Shown here one piece after another: positions 6,413 through 12,663 of a stretch of DNA of 12,663 nucleotides. Within the stretch, counting starts at the first letter, position 1. Each line of letters starts with the position of its first letter. The notes under the pieces were generated by a model. The model worked only from the letters and a program-made list of their open reading frames with translations. It did not search any database and was not told where the DNA came from. Made by a program: the position numbers and the translations under genes. The DNA comes from JBQCHF01 sp051953655 (GTDB taxonomy: Bacteria; Actinomycetota; Actinomycetes; Motilibacterales; Motilibacteraceae). The stretch lies in NCBI GenBank assembly GCA_051953655.1, contig JBQCIO010000181.1, forward strand, positions 1 to 12,663, given 5' to 3'.

Positions 6413-9166
6413 TCAGCCGTCGTTCTCGTTCGACGGCAGCGTGCGGCCGGGAACCTCGCTGGGGGCGAAGATGCGCGGGTCGCCGGGGTAGGGGGTGGCC
6501 CAGCCGTGCGTCTGGTACCAGGTGAAACGGTCCATCTGGGCGGCGTTGGCCCGGTCCGGTGCGGCGTTCGCGCCGCCGAACTGCTGCTGCTCCTGCCAGG
6601 CCATCCACTGCGCGTGGACCGCCTTCTCGCTGGCGGGAACCGTCAGCGAGGGCAGCGCCGCCGTGGTGGCCGGGGTGTCCTCGCCGCAGGACGGCGCCGT
6701 CTTGAGGCCGAACGTGAGCGGCACCTGGTTCGGCTGCGCGGTGAACGGGGTGAAGTCCGCCGCGTCGGTGAAGGCGTTGCGCATCGGCTCTGCGGCGCTG
6801 TCCTTCTGGTTCATCGGCGCCATCCCGAGGATCTGCTCGATGGTCCGGACCATGTTGATCTGCGTGTAGTAGTGGCTGTCCACCACACCGTGCCTGGCCC
6901 ACGGGCTGATGATCTCGACGGGACCGCGCCCGCCGTCGACGTGGTCGACCCCGTTCTGGGTGTCGTCCTCGACGACGAAGATGGCGGTGTCCTTCCAGTA
7001 CTGGCTGTGCGAGATCTCGTCCACGATCTTGCCCACGGCGAGGTCGTTGTCCGCGACCTGTGCGATGGGGTTCGGGCTGGTGCCGCCACCGGTGTGGTCG
7101 TCCATCAACCACATCATGTTCAGGTTGGCCGGGCCGTTCTTCTCGAAGTCCCGCTTCCAGATGTCGAAGCGGTACTGGTCCGGGATGTCGGTGTCGAACT
7201 TGGGGTAGCCGGGCACCGAGACGCTGTTGAGGGACGGGATCGGCGAGGAGCTCCGCACCGTCAGCACGGGGTCTGCGCCGGTGGCCTCCATGTTCCTGCT
7301 GTCGCAGTAGAAGTCCGACCAGTGCGCGCCCTTGGGCTTGTCCAGGAACTGGTGGTACTCGCCGAAGTCGCGCACGGTCTTACCGGCCGCCTGGACCCCG
7401 GTCCACAGGAAGCCGCTGCGCTGGTGGCCCAGCGCGTCGTCCTCGGAGTCGTAGCTGCGCTCGTACTCGCCGGCCTGGGACTCGACGTACTCCGGGTCGT
7501 CGGCCTCCATGACCCAGTTGTGGCCCTCGGCGGAGTTCGTGCCGACGTCGTAGGTGTTGTCGAACAGCCCGAACTGCTTGGCCAGGGCGTGCGTGTTGGG
7601 CGTCACCTGCTGGCCGAACTGGGCGAGGGAGGCGTCGCCGTTGCCGCGGGGGTCGTCGCCGAGCACCTGGTCGTAGGTGCGGTTCTCCTTCACGATCAGG
7701 AAGACGTGCTTGATCGTGGAGGGGTCGCCCAGGTGCAGGGGCACCGGGACCGGCTTCTCGCTCTTCTTGCCTTCAGCCGGCGTCGCGCCGTGGCCCCAGT
7801 CGTTCTGCTGCCAGACCTGGGCGGTGTACCGCTTGAGCAGGGCGTCGCTCGGCATGGAGAAGCTGGTGAGGGTGCCGGTGGAGTCGTGCGTGTTGTAGCC
7901 GGTGGCGGGCTCGGTGCCCGGGCCCTTCGAGATGGTGGCTTGAGGTCCGCGGGCGCCGATGCCTCGCAGGTTGGTCACCACGACCTTGCCGCCGACGAGC
8001 GCGATCTCCTCGGGGTAGTAGTCGGTGGGGAGCAGGCCGAGGTAGCTCACCGGCTCCTGGGGACTGGTGTAGGAGTAGACGGCCAGCGCGTTGGCACGAC
8101 CCAGCGACACCAGCAGTCGACCGTCCGGCGTCAGGGCCAGGGCGTTGGGGGCGTAGCCGACCGTCGAGCCCTGCCACGGCTGGGTGTCGATGGTCTGCAC
8201 GACCTCGTCCTTGGTCGTGTCGATGACCGACACCGTGTCGCTGCCGGTGTTCGTCACGAACAGCACGTTGCCGTGGGCGAGCAGGGCGGTCGGGTGCAGG
8301 CCGACGTCGATGGTCCGCACCGGCGCGGAGGCGTCGTCCACGTCGACGACCGAGACGGTGCCCGTGGTCGTGGCGCCGGTGGTCTGGTCGGCGACCACCT
8401 GGGTGCCGTAGGAGTTCAGCGTCGGGTCGCCCGGCTGGGCCGGCCGCCCCGCCTCGTCGGACACGTAGAGCTTTCCGCCCACCAGGCGGACCTGGCGCGG
8501 TGCGTTGCCGACGTCGTAGCGCGCGAGCACTTCGCCCGTGGCCGCGTCCAGCTTGGCCACCTGGTTCTGGCCGTTGAGCGCGACGTAGGCGACCGTGCCG
8601 TCCGCGGAGAAGGCGACGCCGGTGGGCAGGGCGCTCTTGCTGCCCTGCTTGGGCAGCGAGAGGAACGTCGGCGCACCCACCGTGCCGTCGGCGTTCACCG
8701 GGAAGCGGTCGAAGCCGTTCACCTGAGGCATCCACAGGAACGTGCCGTCAGGCGTGTAGAAGGGGCCCTCCTGGCCGACGTTGTTGCTGCTGATCTTCAG
8801 GTCCGCGTCGCCCGAGGTCCCGGCCTGCTGCAGAATCTTGTGCTGCTGCAGGTCGATGATGGTCAGCGCGATGGCGCGGTCGTTGGTGAGCGCGGCCAGG
8901 TAGCGCCCGTCGGGGCTCACCGTGGAGGCCAGCAGCTTGCCGTTGTCCACCAGCAGCCGGTCGCCGATCGGCTTGATGTTCTGGTTGGAGGGGAGCAGCA
9001 GACCCTGCCCGGTGCTGTCTCCCACCCGGTGGGTGCCGAAGCGGTCGGTGGCGGCCGCGGCGACGCCGGTGCCGGCGACCGCGACGGCCACGGTGGCCGC
9101 TCCGGCGAGGACCTGCGTCCGGCGCCGGCCGCGCGTCGGTGTCAGGCGTTGTCGAGTGACGTGCAC
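6413..9166 (-). CDS. Secreted YncE-like beta-propeller / phosphoesterase (PF04185-type) fusion
   Basis: 917 residues. A signal peptide is likely (basic 1-19, hydrophobic 20-39, AAAA end); a perfect twin-arginine motif is not present. Residues about 70-400 are a YncE-like propeller with repeated strings such as VSPDGRYLAAL, VAFSADGTVAYVAL, VLFVTNTGSDTVSVID and LALTPDGRLLVSL. From about 484 comes a phosphoesterase domain of the phospholipase C/acid phosphatase family: HVFLIVKENRTYD (487-499), MDDHTGG (688-694) and EDDTQNGVDHVDGGRGP (733-749) supply metal and catalytic positions. It likely hydrolyses phosphate esters outside the cell; the substrate is unknown. No C-terminal anchor is seen. The GTG start has AGGGAG 6 nt upstream. 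Length matches known propeller-phosphoesterase fusions. It follows the ABC ATPase gene by 93 nt. Confidence 0.93.
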   Translation of the reverse strand: MHVTRQRLTPTRGRRRTQVLAGAATVAVAVAGTGVAAAATDRFGTHRVGDSTGQGLLLPSNQNIKPIGDRLLVDNGKLLASTVSPDGRYLAALTNDRAIALTIIDLQQHKILQQAGTSGDADLKISSNNVGQEGPFYTPDGTFLWMPQVNGFDRFPVNADGTVGAPTFLSLPKQGSKSALPTGVAFSADGTVAYVALNGQNQVAKLDAATGEVLARYDVGNAPRQVRLVGGKLYVSDEAGRPAQPGDPTLNSYGTQVVADQTTGATTTGTVSVVDVDDASAPVRTIDVGLHPTALLAHGNVLFVTNTGSDTVSVIDTTKDEVVQTIDTQPWQGSTVGYAPNALALTPDGRLLVSLGRANALAVYSYTSPQEPVSYLGLLPTDYYPEEIALVGGKVVVTNLRGIGARGPQATISKGPGTEPATGYNTHDSTGTLTSFSMPSDALLKRYTAQVWQQNDWGHGATPAEGKKSEKPVPVPLHLGDPSTIKHVFLIVKENRTYDQVLGDDPRGNGDASLAQFGQQVTPNTHALAKQFGLFDNTYDVGTNSAEGHNWVMEADDPEYVESQAGEYERSYDSEDDALGHQRSGFLWTGVQAAGKTVRDFGEYHQFLDKPKGAHWSDFYCDSRNMEATGADPVLTVRSSSPIPSLNSVSVPGYPKFDTDIPDQYRFDIWKRDFEKNGPANLNMMWLMDDHTGGGTSPNPIAQVADNDLAVGKIVDEISHSQYWKDTAIFVVEDDTQNGVDHVDGGRGPVEIISPWARHGVVDSHYYTQINMVRTIEQILGMAPMNQKDSAAEPMRNAFTDAADFTPFTAQPNQVPLTFGLKTAPSCGEDTPATTAALPSLTVPASEKAVHAQWMAWQEQQQFGGANAAPDRANAAQMDRFTWYQTHGWATPYPGDPRIFAPSEVPGRTLPSNENDG

Positions 9167-9242
9167 GAAGGACTCCCTGGTGTGTGGGTGAGACGTGGTC
9201 GATGGGCGACGCAGCGCGGGCGCGCGACGTCGGGCTGATGGG

Positions 9243-9262
9243 TGAGGCCGCTGCGGGCCTCA
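9243..9262 (-). terminator. Small hairpin over the ABC gene stop codon
   Basis: TGAGGCC (9243-9249) and GGCCTCA (9256-9262) form a 7-bp stem with a 6-nt loop; the stop codon is inside the stem. It could weaken read-through into the phosphoesterase gene but is short, so a partial terminator at best. Confidence 0.4.
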
Positions 9263-10219
9263 GGCGACGAACTGGGCCGTCGGCTCGGGGGTGTCCGCCC
9301 CGGAGGACTGGCCGCCGGTGAGCGCGTCGAGGGCGACCTCGAGGGCGGAGCGCACCGGCGTCAGCTCCCGCAGCGCGACGCCGTCGGCGACCAGGTCGGC
9401 GACGAGCCGGTCCAGCGCCGCGGTGGTGGCGCGCACGAGGATTCCGTGGGTGGGCCTGGAGAACTGGGGCAGGCGGACGTCGGGACGCACCGTCGCCAGC
9501 GCCCGGGCACGGTCGGCGTCGTCGACGACGAGGCGGTGCTCGCTGGGACCTGCCGTCGCCGCGAGAGCCGTGACGGCCCCGTCGAAGCAGACGTGTCCCT
9601 GGTGCAGCACGGTGACCGTGCCGCAGACGGCTGCCAGCTCGTCCATGCGGTGGCTGGAGAGCAGGACCGCGGTGCCCTCGCCGGCCAGCTCGCCGATGAC
9701 ACGGTGCACGTGGCGGGTGCCCGCCGGGTCCAGGCCGTTGGCGGGCTCGTCCAGCACCAGCAGCCTGGGCCGTGCCATCAGGGCGGTGGCCAGGCCGAGC
9801 CGCTGGCGCATGCCGAGGGAGAAACCCCGCACGCGGTCGGCGGAGACCTCGCCCAGGCCGACCCGCTCCAGCGCCTCCTGCACGGCCCGGCGGTCGACCG
9901 GTCCGGACAGCGAGGCCAGCAGGTGCAGGTTGTCCCGGGCGGTCAGCGCCGGGTACAGGGCCGGGGTGTCGACGAATCCGGCCACGCCGGGCGGGGTCCC
10001 GTCCGGGCGTGCCCGGCGTCCGAGCACGTGCAGCTCGCCGCCATCGGCACGGGTGAGGCCCAGCAGGATGCCGAGCAAGGTGGTCTTCCCGGCACCGTTG
10101 GGTCCTACGAGCCCTCGGACCTCACCTGGTTCCAGGGCCAGGTGCGCGTCGTCCAGTGCGACGACGTCGCCGTAGACCTTTCGCAGACCGTGGGCCAGCA
10201 GCACGTCAGACGCGTGCAT
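9260..10219 (-). CDS. ABC transporter ATP-binding protein (drug/antibiotic-export type)
   Basis: 319 residues. Walker A is GPNGAGKTT (39-47), the signature is FSLGMRQRL (133-141), Walker B LLVLDEP (153-159), D-loop GLDP (162-165) and H-loop H190 in SSH. All catalytic parts are present. The FSLGMRQRLGLA signature and a roughly 100-residue C-terminal extension (about 225-300) are typical of bacitracin/DrrA-type exporters, which work with a separate permease. No permease gene is adjacent: the next gene downstream is a secreted phosphoesterase and upstream is a PH-SHOCT gene. The ATG has GAGGAG 7 nt upstream. A regulatory cluster (direct repeats, -35/-10, inverted repeat) precedes it. Confidence 0.93.
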   Translation of the reverse strand: MHASDVLLAHGLRKVYGDVVALDDAHLALEPGEVRGLVGPNGAGKTTLLGILLGLTRADGGELHVLGRRARPDGTPPGVAGFVDTPALYPALTARDNLHLLASLSGPVDRRAVQEALERVGLGEVSADRVRGFSLGMRQRLGLATALMARPRLLVLDEPANGLDPAGTRHVHRVIGELAGEGTAVLLSSHRMDELAAVCGTVTVLHQGHVCFDGAVTALAATAGPSEHRLVVDDADRARALATVRPDVRLPQFSRPTHGILVRATTAALDRLVADLVADGVALRELTPVRSALEVALDALTGGQSSGADTPEPTAQFVA

Positions 10220-10245
10220 CCCGCACTCCTCTGTTCGAGCGACGC

Positions 10246-10265
10246 CCGGACGCTACGGCGTCCGG
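10246..10265. promoter_or_regulatory. Inverted repeat overlapping a putative -10 before the ABC gene
   Basis: CCGGACGC (10246-10253), loop TACG, GCGTCCGG (10258-10265): a perfect 8-bp dyad. On the minus strand TAGCGT (10255-10250) lies inside it and is a fair -10 box. CTCACC (10278-10273) would be its -35, with a 17-nt spacer. A repressor bound here would block the promoter. Alternatively it folds as a leader hairpin. Confidence 0.45.
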
Positions 10266-10287
10266 TTCGCCCGGTGAGGAGACGCTT

Positions 10288-10305
10288 TGTGAACAGCCTG
10301 TGAAG
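10288..10305 (-). promoter_or_regulatory. Direct repeat resembling a PhoP/PhoB-type box
   Basis: On the minus strand CTTCACA and GTTCACA occur exactly 11 bp apart (10305-10299 and 10294-10288). This matches the form of the Streptomyces PHO box (GTTCACC every 11 bp) at 5/7 and 6/7, and also resembles the mycobacterial PhoP repeat TCACAGC-N4-TCACAGC. It ends 10 bp upstream of the putative -35 of the ABC gene, a common activator position. Sequence match only. Confidence 0.4.
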
Positions 10306-10311
10306 GGGCCG
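10297..10311 (-). repeat. 15-bp element, copy 1 (inverted relative to copy 2)
   Basis: On the minus strand this reads CGGCCCCTTCACAGG, identical to 12550-12564 on the plus strand. Both copies are intergenic. It overlaps the first unit of the PhoP-like direct repeat. Confidence 0.6.
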
Positions 10312-10361
10312 TGGCGGGTCGGTAGCCCTGTGGTCTGGCCGGTCGGGTCAGGGCGGTCCGG

Positions 10362-10886
10362 TCAGAGCCGGGAGAGCAGCTGCGCCTTGGTCACGGCGAA
10401 CTCCTCGTCGGTGAGCGCGCCCGCGTCGCGCAGCCGCGCGAGGCGCTCGATCTGGGTCACGACGTCCGGCTCGGCTTGGTCCGGTGCGCCGCCCGGTGCG
10501 GCGTGCGCGGTGGCGACGGCGAGCCGGATCGCGTCGACCATCCGCTTGGCGTCGGTCTTGTCCAGCTGCTCGATGACGGCGCGGTTGCCGGCCACGGTGA
10601 GCGTGATCGAGGACCACAGGACGCCGCCGCTGCTGGCGACGGAGTCGACGCGGGTCAGCCGGAACTCCTCGAGCTCGGTGTGCACCAGTCCGTGGAACAG
10701 GAAGACGACGCGCCGGTCGGTCAGGGCCAGCAGGCCGCTGCCGCGCGCGAACCGGCCCCCTGCCACCTCGCGCACCCGCTCGCCGGGCTCGAGGTGCTCG
10801 GGGAGGTGCTGGATCTCGCGCCGCATCCCGAAGGAGTTCTTCACCCGCTCGAACGCCGCTGCGATGTCCGCGCGCGTCTCGACCAT
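10362..10886 (-). CDS. PH domain (YokE-like) protein with C-terminal SHOCT domain
   Basis: 174 residues. Residues about 28-125 look like a bacterial PH domain: LEPGERV, then LLALTDRRVVFLF (52-64), a second sheet with FRLTRVDSV and ITLTVAGN, and a final helix (KTDAKRMVDAIRLAV). The C-terminus (143-174, TQIERLARLRDAGALTDEEFAVTKAQLL) is a SHOCT domain, an oligomerisation-like short helix pair. No membrane span or catalytic residue is seen; function is unknown. The ATG at 10886 is preferred over the GTG one codon earlier because it is better spaced from the GGGGGG upstream. It follows the MFS gene by 100 nt on the same strand and may be in its transcript. Confidence 0.85.
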   Translation of the reverse strand: MVETRADIAAAFERVKNSFGMRREIQHLPEHLEPGERVREVAGGRFARGSGLLALTDRRVVFLFHGLVHTELEEFRLTRVDSVASSGGVLWSSITLTVAGNRAVIEQLDKTDAKRMVDAIRLAVATAHAAPGGAPDQAEPDVVTQIERLARLRDAGALTDEEFAVTKAQLLSRL

Positions 10887-10986
10887 CACGCCCCCCGTCG
10901 TCGTCCTCGCCCCACCCGTGCACAGCGCAGCGGGACGTCAGCGGAATGCTGCCACGCGCGCCAGATCCTCGGGCGCGACCGCGGCG

Positions 10987-12327
10987 TCAGCCCGCCGTGG
11001 TGCCGGCGGCGAGCTGCGCCTGCGCCTCGGGCTCGACCACCGGGCGCCTGGCCGGCGCGGTGACGAGCCCTGCCGCGCCGAGGGCGAGGGCGGGCAGGCA
11101 GAGCAGCGCGATGGCGGTGGCGACCGGGACGACGTCGGCCAGGGCGCCGGACACCGCGGCCGCCCCCGCCTGCGCGACCATCAGCGCGCCTTGGACGACC
11201 GAGAAGCAGGTGGCCCGGTTCTCGCGCGGCAACCGGGCGCCCAGGACGGCGCCCAGCGGGATGGTGAGCACCGAGAGCCCGCCCAGGACCGCGAAGACCA
11301 CCAGGCCGGTCCACAGGTGCGGTGCGAGCAGCAGCAGGCCGGCGCTCACCGCCGCCCCCGCGGCGGTGACCGCCGCGGACAGGCGGACCAGCCCGGCGTG
11401 CTCCCCGGACCCGGGCAGGAGCGGGGTGGCCAGCAGCGCGCCGAGCGGGACGACGGCGGACACCAGCCCGGTGGAGATCGGGGCGCCGCCGGCGAAGGCG
11501 GTGCAGAACACCACCAGCAGCGACTCCGCCGCCATGCACGCGGCGGCGGCGCCCACCATCAGCAGCACCGACCAGCCGAGCAGGCGGTCCTCGCGCAGCA
11601 CGCGGCAGGCAGTGGCCAGGCGAGTGGTGACGGTGAGGGGAGACGCCCCCGTCGCGGCGCCGTCGGACCCGCGGTCGGGACGGCTCCTCGGCAGCCCTGC
11701 GACGAGCAGGGCGGAGACGGCGAAGGTCGCCGCGTCGACCAGCAGCGCACCGCGAGCGGAGATCAGCGCGACCAGCAGCCCGCCGGCGGCATAGCCCACG
11801 AGCAGGCCGGTCTGGAAGGTCGCGTTGAACAGCCGCAGCGCCTGGCCGTAGAGACGTTCGGCGGGGCCGTCGTCGCCGCCGTCCGACGCCGCCGTGCCCA
11901 GGCCGCAGGCCGCCGGCAGGGTGGCCGCCCGGGCTCCCTCGAACGGGGGCGTGGCCGCCGCCGCGAGGAAGGACACGGCCAGCAGCACGCCCACCGGCAG
12001 GTGCACCAGGGCCAGGACGGCGAAGCAGAGCAGGCGGACCAGGTCCGCGCCGACCATCACGGTGCGGTGCGCGTAGCGCTCGGTGAGCGCGGTGAGGACC
12101 TGGCCCAGGCCGAGCCAGGGGGCCAGGCTGACGGCGGTGACGGCGGCGGTGGCGAGCGGGCTGCGGCTCTGCTCGTAGACGAGGATCGCCAGCGCCAGCC
12201 GGCCGGCCCAGTCGCCCACCTCGCTGGCGAGCTTGGCCAGCCAGAGCAGCCGCACCGCCGGCACCCTCAGCGGTGCGAGCATCCCGGCGAGGGCCCTGCC
12301 GGGCGCCGGTCGAGCGCTCTGGCGCAC
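10987..12327 (-). CDS. MFS transporter, DHA3-like exporter
   Basis: 446 residues, very hydrophobic, with about 12 predicted membrane spans and a central cytosolic loop (about 214-232, RSRPDRGSDG...). The first span (LWLAKLASEVGDWAGRLALAILVYEQS) is characteristic of the DHA3/MFS_3 group of drug or siderophore exporters. The loop between spans 2 and 3 (LTERYAHRTVMVGADLVRLL) is a degenerate version of the usual motif A (D-R-x-x-R-R). The substrate is unknown; export by proton antiport is the family norm. The GTG start is preceded by GGAGGAGG about 4-7 nt away, a strong ribosome binding site. TAGCGC (12387-12382) is a possible -10, and a perfect dyad lies further upstream. Confidence 0.92.
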   Translation of the reverse strand: MRQSARPAPGRALAGMLAPLRVPAVRLLWLAKLASEVGDWAGRLALAILVYEQSRSPLATAAVTAVSLAPWLGLGQVLTALTERYAHRTVMVGADLVRLLCFAVLALVHLPVGVLLAVSFLAAAATPPFEGARAATLPAACGLGTAASDGGDDGPAERLYGQALRLFNATFQTGLLVGYAAGGLLVALISARGALLVDAATFAVSALLVAGLPRSRPDRGSDGAATGASPLTVTTRLATACRVLREDRLLGWSVLLMVGAAAACMAAESLLVVFCTAFAGGAPISTGLVSAVVPLGALLATPLLPGSGEHAGLVRLSAAVTAAGAAVSAGLLLLAPHLWTGLVVFAVLGGLSVLTIPLGAVLGARLPRENRATCFSVVQGALMVAQAGAAAVSGALADVVPVATAIALLCLPALALGAAGLVTAPARRPVVEPEAQAQLAAGTTAG

Positions 12328-12414
12328 TGGTCCTCCTCCGGTCCCCCGACAGGCGCCGATGCTGCAGGACGAATCGCCCCAGCGCTACCCCTCGGGGACG
12401 ATCCCACCACCTTG

Positions 12415-12444
12415 TGTCACGTGCTGTGACCATGCGGTCACAGC
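12415..12444. promoter_or_regulatory. Perfect 9-bp dyad with a third phased half-site
   Basis: GCTGTGACC (12423-12431) and GGTCACAGC (12436-12444) form a perfect inverted repeat around ATGC. A further GTCAC (12416-12420) precedes it, so GTCAC/GTGAC cores sit at about 10 and 11 bp intervals, one helical turn apart. This is the form of a dimeric regulator's operator with an extra half-site. It is about 90-115 bp upstream of the MFS start and may also serve a gene beyond the right edge. The spacing (8 between TGTGA and TCACA) does not fit the CRP consensus. Confidence 0.5.
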
Positions 12445-12549
12445 GCATCCGCGGCCCTCGTCGTGCGGACATCGGCGCCGGTGAGCGTGGATCCTCCGGC
12501 CGGCGGCCCGGATTCCGCAAGACCGTCCAGGTGAGAGAGGGGACCTTTT

Positions 12550-12564
12550 CGGCCCCTTCACAGG
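12550..12564 (+). repeat. 15-bp element, copy 2
   Basis: CGGCCCCTTCACAGG, identical to the minus strand at 10297-10311. It lies in the gene-free right end, inside a larger GGGGAC (12539-12544) / GTCCCC (12571-12576) inverted pair. Confidence 0.6.
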
Positions 12565-12663
12565 ACGTATGTCCCCGCCCCACCCCCGGTCACCGGGTCG
12601 ATCCTTGTGGTGTCAAACGATCAACAGTTCGACGGGAGCCAGGACCGGTCCCCACCCCGGTCC

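Larger units (their letters stand above)
12328..12663. other. Gene-free region upstream of the MFS gene
   Basis: No convincing ORF is seen in these 336 bases. Apart from the dyad and the 15-bp element, it holds nested complementary segments (GCGGA 12465-12469 with TCCGC 12514-12518, CGCCGG 12476-12481 with CCGGCG 12500-12505), GGAC-GTAT-GTCC (12563-12574), and a near-palindrome CCCGGT-C-ACCGGG (12585-12597). An AT-richer patch (12603-12630) could be promoter DNA for a plus-strand gene that starts outside. No known riboswitch was recognised. Confidence 0.5.

Noticed and set aside
6293..9238. A 981-codon open frame on the plus strand opposite the phosphoesterase
   Set aside because: It is composition-driven (V, G, R, H, D rich) and antisense to a gene with clear domains and catalytic motifs.
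10156..12429. A 757-codon open frame on the plus strand opposite the ABC, PH-SHOCT and MFS genes
   Set aside because: It crosses three recognisable minus-strand genes and its own translation is low-complexity R/A/G/Q; a GC-skew artefact.
12423..12444. CRP-type site (TGTGA...TCACA)
   Set aside because: The gap is 8 bases rather than 6, so it does not fit the CRP consensus; kept only as a generic dyad.
12450..12663. c-di-AMP (ydaO) or other known riboswitch
   Set aside because: I could not find the conserved core strings of ydaO, cobalamin, TPP or SAM classes; only generic stems remain.

Overview
The window looks like an ordinary chromosomal segment of a high-GC actinobacterium. Third codon positions are almost all G or C. 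GTG starts are common, -10-like TANNNT boxes recur, the tmRNA tag ends in ALAA, and there is a DUF222/HNH (13E12-type) gene. The gene set would suit Geodermatophilales or a relative, but that placement is a guess. No CRISPR array, insertion sequence, prophage or tRNA gene was seen.

Left part (1-2493): a 5'-truncated JmjC/cupin-4 oxygenase gene overlaps, by a GTGA stop/start, a thioredoxin-like ferredoxin ('sucrase/ferredoxin-like') gene. Next comes ssrA (tmRNA) on the same strand, with a readable 14-residue tag and a strong 19-bp hairpin terminator. smpB is not in the window.

Middle-left (2494-4471): a low-density patch. It holds a small exported hypothetical protein (minus), a zinc-ribbon-like micro-ORF interrupted by an amber codon (plus), a HEAT-repeat protein (minus), an apparent C-terminal remnant of a SMP-30-like beta-propeller gene (plus) and a GNAT acetyltransferase (plus). 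This patch shows signs of gene decay.

Right part (4472-12327): seven genes, all on the minus strand. In transcription order they are an MFS (DHA3-like) exporter, a PH-SHOCT protein, an ABC-transporter ATPase without a permease beside it, a large secreted YncE-propeller/phosphoesterase, a two-repeat YccF membrane protein, and a DUF222-HNH protein convergent with the GNAT gene. A G.U-containing hairpin terminates the phosphoesterase transcript. A PhoP/PhoB-like direct repeat, a -35/-10 pair and an inverted repeat lie before the ABC gene. A perfect 9-bp dyad with a third helically phased half-site lies upstream of the MFS gene.

The last ~335 bases hold no gene but several palindromes, and a 15-bp element that also occurs (inverted) in the ABC promoter region. 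I see no clearly new multi-gene system. The best leads are the oxygenase-ferredoxin pair next to ssrA, the two decaying ORFs, and the shared regulatory elements on the right.
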